Positions 36,710 through 45,837 of a DNA stretch of 64,000 bases are shown one piece after another. Position 1 is the first letter of the stretch; the number at the start of each line of letters is the position of its first letter. The translations under genes were made by a program, and so were the position numbers. Origin of the DNA: Peptoniphilus phoceensis (GTDB taxonomy: Bacteria; Bacillota; Clostridia; Tissierellales; Peptoniphilaceae); NCBI RefSeq assembly GCF_001517665.2, contig NZ_LN999809.1, positions 670,501-734,500 of the forward strand, given 5' to 3'. The notes under the pieces were generated by a model. The model saw only the letters and a program-made list of their open reading frames with translations, searched no databases and was not told the DNA's origin.

Positions 36710-37386
36710 TAAATTTCTCCTATAATTTTTTTAAGTTCCTCTATCTCTTGATTCTCTAAATCTCCAAAAACTTGATTTAATTCTAAATTTTCTATTTTTA
36801 CTCTTCCATATCCTCTTGAACCATTGCCACCAAGATAATCGTACTCTAAAAGTTCAAAAGCTTCTTTTAAATTTTTTATATCTTCTCTTAAATCTTCTTT
36901 ACTATCTGCATTATAAATTACAGACATGTCAAATTCAGTTCCTCTAATAACTCTCTCAATTTGTCTTGGGTTTGCAATTGCTGTAAATCTATTGATTGTG
37001 TTTTCAAACTTTACTTCTGTCATTTGTTCTATGCCCATTTTATTTAAGTCTTTTTCATTAGATATAAAGGAGTCAGAAAAATATAGTCTACTTTTAAAGG
37101 ATTTCTCATCTTTTTTATCATTTGAACTTCCAAAAAGTCTTTTTACTCTCAAATCGTCATCATTATGATTAGTTTTTTCATTGCGTGCCTTTTTACCGTA
37201 TTTTTCTTGAAGCAAAAATCTCAGTTTTCCCTTTAAAGAAGATCCAGGGATGAAGGGCATATTTGAATAAGTATCTCTCATAACTGGTGAATCCACTGCA
37301 CCAATTGCAGAAAATTCTTTTGATCCGCCAATGTGTAGACCAGTCATAATTTTTATTTTTCCAGTGATTTCTAATTTGCTATACAT
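36709..37386 (-). CDS. csm3: Csm effector backbone subunit and target-RNA nuclease Csm3
   Basis: 225 aa. Cas7-like RAMP; MYSKLEITGKIKIMTGLHIGG opens it and GAVDSPVMRD contains the catalytic Asp (D32) that cuts the target RNA every six bases. IPGSSLKGKLR and the C-terminal YLGGNGSRGYGRV complete the fold. With D32 kept, RNA cleavage should be intact, in contrast to the Cas10 nuclease site. Confidence 0.95.
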   Translation of the reverse strand: MYSKLEITGKIKIMTGLHIGGSKEFSAIGAVDSPVMRDTYSNMPFIPGSSLKGKLRFLLQEKYGKKARNEKTNHNDDDLRVKRLFGSSNDKKDEKSFKSRLYFSDSFISNEKDLNKMGIEQMTEVKFENTINRFTAIANPRQIERVIRGTEFDMSVIYNADSKEDLREDIKNLKEAFELLEYDYLGGNGSRGYGRVKIENLELNQVFGDLENQEIEELKKIIGEI

Positions 37387-37395
37387 TTCATCCTC

Positions 37396-37776
37396 CTATT
37401 TATCTTGTCCGCCAAAGTATCTGTGATATGCAACTAGAGCTTCTATATATTTGCAATATATAATTAACTTTTCTCTGTCGTCGCCAATCTTTTTTATTTC
37501 TTCAATTAACTGCGACTTGTCAATAAAATCTTGTACTCCCGCTTCATTTCTTCCATATTCATAGACAAGTTTCATTCTCAAATTTTGTATATCAGCTTTT
37601 TCAGTTTCTGTTAAACTACCTTGTTTTCTTCTAACTTTGTCATAAATAGTGGCTGAAGTTGTGAGGATATTTCTTATTTTTGATGTAGTTAAAACCAATT
37701 TATTTTTTTTATTCCTAACTAGTCTTGCAATTACATTTTCAGCTTGGTCAACATAATTTGTCTTTGTAAGTTCCAT
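37396..37776 (-). CDS. csm2: Csm effector small subunit Csm2
   Basis: 126-aa helical protein: TKTNYVDQAENVIARLVRNK, LTTSKIRNILTTSATIYDKV, and the C-terminal IIYCKYIEALVAYHRYFGG. It pairs with Csm3 in the inner filament. AAAGGAG precedes the ATG, one base after the cas10 stop. Confidence 0.94.
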   Translation of the reverse strand: MELTKTNYVDQAENVIARLVRNKKNKLVLTTSKIRNILTTSATIYDKVRRKQGSLTETEKADIQNLRMKLVYEYGRNEAGVQDFIDKSQLIEEIKKIGDDREKLIIYCKYIEALVAYHRYFGGQDK

Positions 37777-37777
37777 T

Positions 37778-40099
37778 TTATCTCCTTTCTAGATACACAA
37801 ATATATATATCGCAGTTATAAGTTCACTTCTATCCTTTTCATTTTTTGCATAGCGATAAATCTTTTTAGAAAATTCGCTGTGTTTTTCTTTTAAATCCTC
37901 ATTTTGTGGCTCCAATCTTGCCAGTAAATAAGCAAGCCTTGCTATATTTAATTTGTCATCTTCTACTTCTCTTAAAAGATTTAAAAGTCTATATAAAAAA
38001 CTCTTGCCTCTCTCGTCAATTACTTTAAAATAATCTTGTAAAAGTTTTAATTTCTCTCCCAAAACTTTTTCTTCAAAATCCTTCCAAGAATAAATATTTT
38101 CTTTATCAAATATACATACAGAATTTTTAGCCTTTTCTACTCCATCTACTTCATATTTATTTGTCTTTGCATAATCTTCCAAATCTCCAGTAATTTCTGC
38201 CATAGATTTTATTGGAAATTTTTCAGCAAAAAGTCCAAGTCCTGCAGAAATTGTTAGAGAATTTAAAGTAAATTTTTTTAAACTTTTTACTAAATCTATG
38301 GAAAACTCTATTATGTCATCCCACGCACCTACAACAAAAATATCGTCTCCACCAGAATAAACAATTAGAGCTTTTCTCTTTATAGGTGTTTTTTCTCCTG
38401 TGAGAGAATATTTTCCATTCTCCAATAAATAATTTATGTGATATTTAAAAAATAATGACATATTTCTAGAGAAAACTGCACTCCTTGTAAGTGATGTTTC
38501 TTCCTTAGAAAAACCTCTTACAAAAGACTCTCCTAAATTGTCTACGTCTGCTCTTATTACACCAAGCCTCTTGATTCCCTCTGCATTTTCTGTCAAAATA
38601 TTTAATTTATTGTCGTAACAGTAATCACCAATCCAAAGTCTTGTTAAATTTTTCTTCTCTGAAAAATCATTGTTTTTGCTATATGCCCTGATAAAATCTT
38701 GCTTTTCAAATTTATTTTTAAACTCATCTTCGTCCTTTACAGAGCTTAAAATTTTATCAAAAGGAAGTGGCAATGAATATCTTTTTTTATCCCCAGATTT
38801 ATTTTCTACAATAAAGATTTTGGATTCTAATATAGATTTAGAAAAATTTTCAATTTCGTCACAAATATTACAAATTAGCCCATTTTCAGTTTCTATTAAA
38901 TGGTCCACTCGCCTGCATACTTTGCATTCTCGTGCTCCATCTACTATTTCTTCAAAGTTTAATTTTTTAAGATCGGATGCATTATACCTATTTAATTTAT
39001 TTTTTGATATTTTATTTGAAATAGATCTGAAAAGCTCACTGTATTCACCTGTGTTTTTTGCACTAAATGTCCTTGCACTGCAGACTTCTCCTCCACCAGC
39101 TAAATATAATTCACTGCCAAACAAATTTAGAAGCCACTCATTTACTTGACTTTTAAATTCATCAAGAGTATTTTTCACAAAATCTGTATTCGGAAGAATT
39201 AAGTAACAGTGTCCTCCTCCTGAATATAATAAATTTGTCCTAAATAAATTTAATTTATCTAGCAAAGTATCAATAATATCTTCGAGTAAAATTTCAAGAT
39301 AAAAAGACCTAGTTCTAAGACTTCTCATAGCTTTATCTGATGAAATATTGTAAATAAAACTTTGTATTCCTGAAAAATCAAAGCTGTATATATAAAATAT
39401 GTCTTCTTCGTAGAATTTATCTTTTTCTTCTAATAGCATCGAAAAATCATTTATATTTTTTGAAATTAGATAGTCGTAAATACAAGATGCAAAAGTGCTT
39501 GTCATTTTTATGTGGTCAAAAAGTGAAATATCAAAAGCTTCTCTTTTGTCATCTAAATAAGGCAAATATGAAAAATATCCTTCAAAGCTCTCTATCAAAA
39601 ATGCAAGGTGATTTTTTTCTAGCTTAAAGTCTTTAAATAAGACTTTAAGTTTATTCTCAATCTCCCTATAATAATTTGCATTAGAATTAATTACATCTTC
39701 ACTTGGATAATTAATGCCATATTCATGGCTTAAATATTTCCCTTCATATTTTCCATTTTTGTTATTTCCATTTAAAATATTAAAAATACTTCTTAAGGCA
39801 ATATTATTTTTATTTATTTCTTTTACTTTTTTAAATTCTATTTTATCTGAATCTCTGGAAATATCATTTGCGAGAGAAATTATATAGGCTAAACTATCTT
39901 TAGGAATTTGTGATTTTCTTAAACCCTTAGGATTTTTATAAATGCTAGAATCTAAAATATCTCTATCTTTAATATTTAAATCATTTTCTAAAAACTGAGG
40001 ATAAGAAAAATTTTTTATACTATTTTCTGTAAAATATATATTTTCCTCTAAATCCTTTAGCATTGTAGCAAATGTCAATTTTAATTTTCTTTCATCCAA
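37778..40099 (-). CDS. cas10: CRISPR type III-A large subunit Cas10/Csm1, HD nuclease site lost
   Basis: 773 aa from a TTG at 40099 that overlaps the cas6 stop and follows GGAGGTGA; this start gives the N-terminal length of known Csm1. Where family members have L-L-H-D-I-G-K, this has MLKDLEEN (H to K at 15), and the next His/His-Ser positions are also missing (SIKNFSYPQFL, SSIYKNPKG), so DNA cutting should be absent. The zinc site is intact (C392, C395, C410, C413), and the cyclase palm keeps GGDD at 583-586 in YSGGDDIFVVGAW. The protein should therefore signal with cyclic oligoadenylate and let Csm3 cut RNA. Confidence 0.93.
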   Translation of the reverse strand: MDERKLKLTFATMLKDLEENIYFTENSIKNFSYPQFLENDLNIKDRDILDSSIYKNPKGLRKSQIPKDSLAYIISLANDISRDSDKIEFKKVKEINKNNIALRSIFNILNGNNKNGKYEGKYLSHEYGINYPSEDVINSNANYYREIENKLKVLFKDFKLEKNHLAFLIESFEGYFSYLPYLDDKREAFDISLFDHIKMTSTFASCIYDYLISKNINDFSMLLEEKDKFYEEDIFYIYSFDFSGIQSFIYNISSDKAMRSLRTRSFYLEILLEDIIDTLLDKLNLFRTNLLYSGGGHCYLILPNTDFVKNTLDEFKSQVNEWLLNLFGSELYLAGGGEVCSARTFSAKNTGEYSELFRSISNKISKNKLNRYNASDLKKLNFEEIVDGARECKVCRRVDHLIETENGLICNICDEIENFSKSILESKIFIVENKSGDKKRYSLPLPFDKILSSVKDEDEFKNKFEKQDFIRAYSKNNDFSEKKNLTRLWIGDYCYDNKLNILTENAEGIKRLGVIRADVDNLGESFVRGFSKEETSLTRSAVFSRNMSLFFKYHINYLLENGKYSLTGEKTPIKRKALIVYSGGDDIFVVGAWDDIIEFSIDLVKSLKKFTLNSLTISAGLGLFAEKFPIKSMAEITGDLEDYAKTNKYEVDGVEKAKNSVCIFDKENIYSWKDFEEKVLGEKLKLLQDYFKVIDERGKSFLYRLLNLLREVEDDKLNIARLAYLLARLEPQNEDLKEKHSEFSKKIYRYAKNEKDRSELITAIYIFVYLERR

Positions 40100-40835
40100 G
40101 CCTTTCACCTCCAGCTCTTGTTCCTCCCATGCCCATGGAGGATTTAATACCTGTGCCAGAAAATTCACTAAACTTATTTAATAAATTTAATATTTTTAAA
40201 ATCTCTTTATTTGTATATGATTTTAAACTTACACTCCCCACGAAACCGGGAATCTTTGTCTTTTCTAAGTAAAATAATCTACTCCTCAAATTGTATTTAG
40301 AAATATTTACTAATTCATCTATTTCTCTTAAAAGTTCATAACTAAACATCTCTTCTTCGCCTGTTGAGTCAAACTTTCTAATTAAATTTTGAAATATGAG
40401 AGCAGGCTCTGGTAAGAAAATATATCTGTTATCTCTTCTAAAAGCAGTTGGTGTCAAGAAATTAAATGTTAATTCTCTAGAGTCAAAATTCTCAAATAAA
40501 TTTTTTTCTATAAAATCGTCTCTTTTTATGGTATTTAAATTTTTCTCCAAAATTTTTAACTCTATACCCTTATCATTTATGAAAAATTTATCTAACTCCA
40601 AAATAGGGCAGATAATTTTTTCATAGGCTTCTTTATTTGTAGTTGATATGTTCCAATAAGTTCCATCTTTAGTTCTGTTTACATATTGACTATAAGGATT
40701 TATCTTTAGATTATGTAATTTTTCTGCGTATTCAGCTTCAATATTTTCCATTATGATTCCTTGAAACAAAGAACCAGAATTATATCCAATATCTTTTGAA
40801 TTTGTGTCTATTTTTAATTTTAAAGTACTTAACAA
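40092..40835 (-). CDS. cas6: CRISPR repeat endoribonuclease Cas6
   Basis: 247 aa, RAMP fold ending in the Gly-rich loop SGTGIKSSMGMGGTRAGG; FNFLTPTAFRRDNRY near 123 is typical of the Csm-type Cas6. It cuts each repeat 8 nt before the spacer, leaving the ACGGTAAC tag. TTG start after GGAGGATAAA. First gene of the locus; because the array is inside the same transcript, its cutting would also separate the csm1-5 and csm6 mRNAs. Confidence 0.92.
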   Translation of the reverse strand: MLSTLKLKIDTNSKDIGYNSGSLFQGIIMENIEAEYAEKLHNLKINPYSQYVNRTKDGTYWNISTTNKEAYEKIICPILELDKFFINDKGIELKILEKNLNTIKRDDFIEKNLFENFDSRELTFNFLTPTAFRRDNRYIFLPEPALIFQNLIRKFDSTGEEEMFSYELLREIDELVNISKYNLRSRLFYLEKTKIPGFVGSVSLKSYTNKEILKILNLLNKFSEFSGTGIKSSMGMGGTRAGGERLG

Positions 40836-40869
40836 TTTATCCTCCTTGTGAAAAGGTTTTACTAATTAA

Positions 40870-40875
40870 ATTATA
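40870..40875 (-). promoter_or_regulatory. Extended -10 promoter of the cas6-csm operon
   Basis: The minus strand reads TGCTATAAT 35 nt before the cas6 start and directly after the truA terminator. The -35 region is AT-rich and poor. No other promoter is obvious before csm6. Confidence 0.5.
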
Positions 40876-40907
40876 GCATATTAAAATATTAATTCACTCT
40901 AAAAATC

Positions 40908-40929
40908 AAATAAAAAAAGCCCGAGGGCT
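40908..40929 (-). terminator. Terminator of truA; right copy of a 22-bp direct repeat
   Basis: AGCC-CTCG-GGCT followed by seven Ts; its first bases overlap the truA stop codon. The 22 bp are identical to 31741-31762. Confidence 0.9.
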
Positions 40930-41659
40930 AATACTTTACATCTACTAAGTATAGTCCACAGGCAGGTGCTGTTGGTCCAGCTGCTTTTCTAGATTTTCTC
41001 TCTAGTGCATTTTTCATATATTCAATTTCTCTTTGACCTCTACCTATTTCAAGGGCAGTTCCGGTTACAATTCTTATCATGTTTTTCAAAAAAGATTTTG
41101 CAACAAAATCAAGGTACAAAAATCGTCCATCTTCTATGACATCAATTTTTTCAATACTTCTTATTGAATCCTTAACAATTGCTCCCTTTCCCATAAATGA
41201 ATTGAAGTCATGTTCTCCAATTAAGTAAGATAGAGCTTTTCTCATTCTATCTGGATCCACTTCATAGGGATATTCATAAGCTCTATTATATAAAAGTGAA
41301 TTTCTATATCTAGATCTATAAATCACATAACGGTATTTTTTTAATTTAGCATCAAATCTAGCATGAAAGTCATCTGCTACATACTTTGCATCTATTACAG
41401 ATACGTCATTGGGAAGGTTAAAGTTTATTACTTTTGGAAGATTTCCAATATCAATTGTAGTATCTGAATAGAAGTTTGCATACTGACCTTCAGCGTGAAC
41501 TCCCCGATCAGTCCTTCCTGCATAAAAAATTTTCACAGGATGTTTTACAGTTTTTTCTATACCCTTATTTAATTCTCCCTCTACTGTCCTTTCATCTGGC
41601 TGAATTTGAAATCCATGAAAATTAGTCCCATCGTAGCTTATTTTTATTAATATATTCAT
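40928..41659 (-). CDS. truA: tRNA pseudouridine synthase A
   Basis: 243 aa; makes pseudouridine at tRNA positions 38-40. [20 protein letters not shown] at the start, the catalytic Asp in AGRTDRGVHAEGQ near 52, and the C-terminal KAAGPTAPACGLYLVDVKY. ATG at 41659 overlaps the ecfT stop by 4 bp; ecfA-ecfT-truA is a conserved Firmicute order. Confidence 0.97.
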   Translation of the reverse strand: MNILIKISYDGTNFHGFQIQPDERTVEGELNKGIEKTVKHPVKIFYAGRTDRGVHAEGQYANFYSDTTIDIGNLPKVINFNLPNDVSVIDAKYVADDFHARFDAKLKKYRYVIYRSRYRNSLLYNRAYEYPYEVDPDRMRKALSYLIGEHDFNSFMGKGAIVKDSIRSIEKIDVIEDGRFLYLDFVAKSFLKNMIRIVTGTALEIGRGQREIEYMKNALERKSRKAAGPTAPACGLYLVDVKY

Positions 41660-42453
41660 AATTTTGATACCACAACTATTATTGTAAAAAATATTAGGTT
41701 TCCAAGAAAAATAATTATGTCTTTTTTTACGATTTTTGATGCATTCATTTTTGTTCTGCCATCGCCACCTCTGTAACATCTTGCTTCCATGGCTGTGGCA
41801 AGTTCTTCTGCCCTTCTAAAAGAATTTATAAATAAGGGAACAAGAAGTGGCACAAGATTTTTTGCACGTTTCACTATATTTCCAGATTCAAAGTCTGCAC
41901 CTCTTGCCATTTGTGCCTTCATTATTTTATCTGTTTCTTCAATAAGTGTTGGTATAAATCTTAGGGCAATTGTCATCATCATTGCAATTTCATGACTTGG
42001 AACTCCAATTTTTCTAAAGGGTCTTAGAAGTGATTCAATTCCATCTGTTAGTTCTATTGGAGAAGTTGTATAGGTAAGTAAACTTGTGCCAAGAACTAAA
42101 AGTATAAGTCTTATGCCCATAAATACTGCAAGATCAATTCCCTCTTGTGAAATTTTTAAAAATCCAAGAGTGTATTTAGGATCTCCTGGAGTGAAGAAAA
42201 TATTAATTATAAATGTAACAAGTATTATCCACTTTAAGGGCTTTAGTCCACGAAGGACCATTCCCACAGGAAGTTTTGCAATTTTTATTATTAATAGTAA
42301 GTAAATTACTACGGGAATATACATAAATACTGATTTTATAAAGAACAAGGATGCTATAAATAAAATCATTGTTATCATTTTTAGTTTTGGGTCATATTTG
42401 TGTACGAGGCTTTCTCCAGGAAAATATTGTCCAATTGTTATATCTTTAAACAT
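41656..42453 (-). CDS. ecfT: ECF transporter transmembrane coupling protein EcfT
   Basis: 265 aa with five to six membrane segments. The two coupling motifs that contact the ATPases are present: [10 protein letters not shown] near 180 and [10 protein letters not shown] near 222. ATG at 42453 after AGAGGTG, overlapping ecfA2. With EcfA1/A2 it powers several vitamin-binding S components encoded elsewhere. Confidence 0.95.
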   Translation of the reverse strand: MFKDITIGQYFPGESLVHKYDPKLKMITMILFIASLFFIKSVFMYIPVVIYLLLIIKIAKLPVGMVLRGLKPLKWIILVTFIINIFFTPGDPKYTLGFLKISQEGIDLAVFMGIRLILLVLGTSLLTYTTSPIELTDGIESLLRPFRKIGVPSHEIAMMMTIALRFIPTLIEETDKIMKAQMARGADFESGNIVKRAKNLVPLLVPLFINSFRRAEELATAMEARCYRGGDGRTKMNASKIVKKDIIIFLGNLIFFTIIVVVSKL

Positions 42454-43312
42454 TAGAAGCACCTCTCAAATATTTTATTAAAGACTCTTTAGCCTCTTCC
42501 ACAGTTATGGCATCTTCATTTATATCTAAGCCCTTTTTCTTTAAAGTTCTCATAAGAGATGTTATTTGAGGAATGCCAAGTCCCACAGAAAGAAGTTTAT
42601 CTTCATTTCTAAAAATTTCTCTTGGGTTAGAATCTAAAAATACACTGCCCTTGTCAAATACAATTATTCTATTTGCAATTTTTGCCACATCTTCCATGGA
42701 GTGAGAAACTAAAATTACAGTTATTTTTCTCTTTTCATGGATTTCTTTTATTTCACTTAAAATCTCATCACGACCTCTTGGGTCAAGACCTGCAGTTGGT
42801 TCGTCAAGAATTAAAACTTTTGGTTCCATTGCAAGAACTCCAGCTATTGCAACTCTTCTCTTTAGTCCACCAGAAAGTTCAAAGGGTGATTTATCCTTGT
42901 ATGTTTCATAATCTAAACCTACAGATTCCATTGATGATTTTACTCTTCTTTGAACCTCTTCTTCTGTGATATCAAGATTTCCAGGTCCAAAAGCTATATC
43001 TCTTTCTATAGTTTCTTCAAAAAGTTGATATTCTGGATATTGAAAGACAAGACCAACTTTTTTTCTCAAATCTGTCAAATTTGCACCAGACTTGTCAACT
43101 CTTGTTCCATCAATAATAATTTCTCCAGAGCTTGGTTTTAAAAGTCCATTTAAATGTTGTATAAAAGTTGATTTTCCTGAACCTGTGTGACCAATTAGTC
43201 CAATAAATTCATTTTCTTCAATTTTTAAAGTCAAATCATCAATTGCCTTTTTCTCAAAAGGAAGACCCTCGCTGTAAATATGTGTTAAATTGTTTATTTC
43301 TATTAGTGACAT
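42446..43312 (-). CDS. ecfA2: ECF transporter ATPase EcfA2
   Basis: 288-aa ABC ATPase: Walker [18 protein letters not shown]-loop [11 protein letters not shown], signature [14 protein letters not shown], Walker [14 protein letters not shown]. It overlaps ecfA1 by 10 bp. The Q-loop form is that of the A2 half. Confidence 0.95.
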   Translation of the reverse strand: MSLIEINNLTHIYSEGLPFEKKAIDDLTLKIEENEFIGLIGHTGSGKSTFIQHLNGLLKPSSGEIIIDGTRVDKSGANLTDLRKKVGLVFQYPEYQLFEETIERDIAFGPGNLDITEEEVQRRVKSSMESVGLDYETYKDKSPFELSGGLKRRVAIAGVLAMEPKVLILDEPTAGLDPRGRDEILSEIKEIHEKRKITVILVSHSMEDVAKIANRIIVFDKGSVFLDSNPREIFRNEDKLLSVGLGIPQITSLMRTLKKKGLDINEDAITVEEAKESLIKYLRGASNV

Positions 43313-44127
43313 ATTTCCTTCACCATTTCTTCAATATTTAAAACTTCCGTAGAAATTTCAATTCCATCCTTTTTAAGTTCATAGGCAAGTTCTGTTACTT
43401 GTGGAACATCAAGACCCAGAGATTTTATCATATCGACCCTTGAAAACACTTCTCTTGGAGTGCCAGTAAGTACCATATTTCCATCTTCCATTACAACAAC
43501 CCTGTCACTTATTGCAGCTTCTTCCATGTAATGGGTAATCAAAATTATTGTTTTATTTTCTTCTTTATTTAGTTTAACTAGGGTATCAATAACTTCTCTC
43601 CTGCCACTAGGATCGAGCATGGCAGTTGGCTCATCTAAAATAATATATTTGGGTGACATAGCTAGAATTCCTGCTATTGCTACTCTTTGTTTTTGTCCAC
43701 CAGACAATAGATGGGGTGCATTTTTTTTATACTCATCCATCCCCACATCTTCTAGAGCCTTATCAACTCTTCTTCTTATTTCACTTGCTTCGACTCCCAT
43801 GTTTTCTGGTCCAAAGGCAACTTCATCTTCAACTATTGTTGCAACTAATTGGTTATCCGGATTTTGAAATACCATTCCGGCAGTCTTTCTAATGTCCCAA
43901 ATTTCTTCTTCACTTTTGGTATTCATCCCATCTACAAGGACGTCACCTTCTCCAGGAAGAAGAAGACCATTTATTAATTTTGCAAGAGTGGATTTACCGG
44001 AACCATTGTGTCCTAAAAGAGCAACAAATTCGCCTTCTTTTATTTCTAAATTTATATCTTTTAAAATCTGTTTTGCCGATTCATCTTCATAGTCATATTT
44101 AAAAGATAAGTTTTTTATACTAATCAT
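43303..44127 (-). CDS. ecfA1: ECF transporter ATPase EcfA1
   Basis: 274-aa ABC ATPase: Walker [18 protein letters not shown]-loop [12 protein letters not shown] (the A1 form), signature [14 protein letters not shown], Walker [14 protein letters not shown]. Starts after AAAGGTGATGAA. First gene of ecfA1-ecfA2-ecfT-truA. Confidence 0.95.
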   Translation of the reverse strand: MISIKNLSFKYDYEDESAKQILKDINLEIKEGEFVALLGHNGSGKSTLAKLINGLLLPGEGDVLVDGMNTKSEEEIWDIRKTAGMVFQNPDNQLVATIVEDEVAFGPENMGVEASEIRRRVDKALEDVGMDEYKKNAPHLLSGGQKQRVAIAGILAMSPKYIILDEPTAMLDPSGRREVIDTLVKLNKEENKTIILITHYMEEAAISDRVVVMEDGNMVLTGTPREVFSRVDMIKSLGLDVPQVTELAYELKKDGIEISTEVLNIEEMVKEICH

Positions 44128-44180
44128 TTCATCACCTTTATGTTAACCTATTATAAATTATAACTTAACAAAAATCCATG

Positions 44181-44789
44181 CTATTTACAAGATACATTGG
44201 GATTGTTTTTTATATAAAATCTAAGTGGTAATTTAGCATCTTCTCCTGCGTAATCAATGCCAATTCTCTTTGTAGTTACAAGATCTTTTTCACTTATATC
44301 TTCTCCACTAGCTATATAGAGATAATCTTTAGATAAATTCTTTTCATTAAGGGTTCTATCTATGCCAAGTGCCATTGATAATTTGCCTGGTCCATTGCTT
44401 AAATTCTTTTTTTGATAATTCGTGAGATCTTTATATTTTTTAGCAAACCTGTTTTGTGAGAAAACATCTAGATTATCTAAAGGCTCGACAGCACGAATTA
44501 AAACTGCTTCTGGATAATTTTCATCCCTTGTCACAATATTTAAAAGATTATACATGCCATATATAAGATAGACATATATGTGACCACCATCTAGATAGAG
44601 AGTTTTATTCCTATTTGTAATCTTTCCTCCATAGGAATGGCAAGCTCTATCTTCCAATCCTAGATAAGCTTCTGTCTCAACTATTTTTGCACAGAAAAAA
44701 TTACCAGAAATATTTCTGATAATTTTCTTTCCTAATAATTTTTTTGCAATTTCAACTGTATCTTGTTTAAAAAAATCACTCTCTAGCAT
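44181..44789 (-). CDS. DNA-3-methyladenine glycosylase (AAG family)
   Basis: About 202 aa; removes alkylated and deaminated purines. LESDFFKQDTVEIAKKLLGK opens it; the signature VETEAYLGLEDRACHSYGGKITNRN contains the catalytic Glu; VYLIYGMYNLLNIV and SNGPGKLSMALGI follow. I favour the ATG at 44789, although an ATG at 44804 inside the upstream gene is possible; neither has a strong ribosome site. Overlaps the YkvA-like gene. Confidence 0.93.
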   Translation of the reverse strand: MLESDFFKQDTVEIAKKLLGKKIIRNISGNFFCAKIVETEAYLGLEDRACHSYGGKITNRNKTLYLDGGHIYVYLIYGMYNLLNIVTRDENYPEAVLIRAVEPLDNLDVFSQNRFAKKYKDLTNYQKKNLSNGPGKLSMALGIDRTLNEKNLSKDYLYIASGEDISEKDLVTTKRIGIDYAGEDAKLPLRFYIKNNPNVSCK

Positions 44790-45156
44790 TTTTCCATGCG
44801 TCATACTTTTCTAATTCCTTGTCAAGTTTTTTTACAATATAGGTAAGAACACTTAAATCATCAAAAAATCCAAAGAATAAAATAAAGTCTGGTACAATAT
44901 CTGCAGGATTTAATAAATATAAAAATCCTGCTACTATTAAAATTATATCCTTCTTTTTCACGTCCCTATAATTTCCCTTAGAATAGTCTAAAACCAGACC
45001 TATTGCAAGTTTTAATTCTCTAGAAATTTTTTTAAACATATCCATTTTATTAGTTTTAGTCATGGATTCTTGGATTACTTTATTTAACCTATCCTTGTTT
45101 TTGAAAACTTGATGAGCATAGGGCATCATCTTTCTTAAAGTTCTATAATAATTCAA
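44776..45156 (-). CDS. YkvA-like DUF1232 membrane protein
   Basis: 126 aa. DUF1232 core LIVAGFLYLLNPADIVPDFILFFGFFDDLSVLTYIVKKLDKEL near residues 77-119; other positively charged segments could sit at the membrane surface. TTG start after AGGGGGAAAAAAG. Function unknown. A TTTTTTGGGTAAA element lies 34-46 nt before the start, like that before three other small genes here. Confidence 0.87.
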   Translation of the reverse strand: MNYYRTLRKMMPYAHQVFKNKDRLNKVIQESMTKTNKMDMFKKISRELKLAIGLVLDYSKGNYRDVKKKDIILIVAGFLYLLNPADIVPDFILFFGFFDDLSVLTYIVKKLDKELEKYDAWKNARE

Positions 45157-45207
45157 CTTTTTTCCCCCTAAGTTAAAATTTCAATATTTCTTTACCCAAA
45201 AAATATC

Positions 45208-45837
45208 TTATACATTCATCCAAGAAGAATCCTTTGGATTATCTCTAAATAATTTTAACTTTTGGATTTCGCTTTCTTTAATATAGTCCATTTCATGAGC
45301 TACTTCAATTAATTCATCAAAGTTTGTCAAAGATTCATGAAGAAAATTAGCTTTTTTAAAGTTTTCTTCAGCATTTTTCATATTATAAGTAAAAATACTT
45401 ACAATTCCAAGAACTTCATAGCCAACTTCTTCTAGAGCTTTTGCGGCTTCAATTGATGATCCACCAGTTGAAAATAAGTCTTCTATTACTACAACTTTTG
45501 CTCCATCAATTTTTGCACCTTCAATTTTATTTTGTTTTCCGTGATCTTTATTTGAACTTCTTACAAAACCCATAGGAAGACTCATCTTATCAGCGATGAT
45601 AGCTGCGTGAGGAATACCTGCAGTTGCAGTTCCCATAATATATTCTACATCAGGGAATTTTTCCTTAATTAAATTAACAAGACCTTCTTCAACAACCTTT
45701 CTTTCTTCTGGATAAGAAAGTGTAAGTCTGTTGTCACAATAAATTGGAGATTTTATTCCTGATGCCCAAGTGTAGGGATCTTCTGGTGAAAGTGTGACAG
45801 CCTTTAATTTTAATAAAATTTTTGCAACTTCTCTCAT
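45208..45837 (-). CDS. pyrE: Orotate phosphoribosyltransferase
   Basis: 209 aa; makes OMP from orotate and PRPP. PRPP loop VVVIEDLFSTGGSSIEAAK near 120 and SGIKSPIYCDNRLTLSYPEER near 26. Overlaps pyrF by one base, giving the last two steps of UMP synthesis in one message. Confidence 0.96.
   Translation of the reverse strand: MREVAKILLKLKAVTLSPEDPYTWASGIKSPIYCDNRLTLSYPEERKVVEEGLVNLIKEKFPDVEYIMGTATAGIPHAAIIADKMSLPMGFVRSSNKDHGKQNKIEGAKIDGAKVVVIEDLFSTGGSSIEAAKALEEVGYEVLGIVSIFTYNMKNAEENFKKANFLHESLTNFDELIEVAHEMDYIKESEIQKLKLFRDNPKDSSWMNV

Noticed and set aside
31741..40929. Mobile element carrying the CRISPR locus
   Set aside because: No transposase, integrase or inverted terminal repeats are present; only the 22-bp direct terminator copies hint at movement.
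40836..44180. Riboswitch for the ECF transporter genes
   Set aside because: The gap upstream of ecfA1 is about 50 bp and holds only an AT-rich promoter-like stretch, too short for a known riboswitch.
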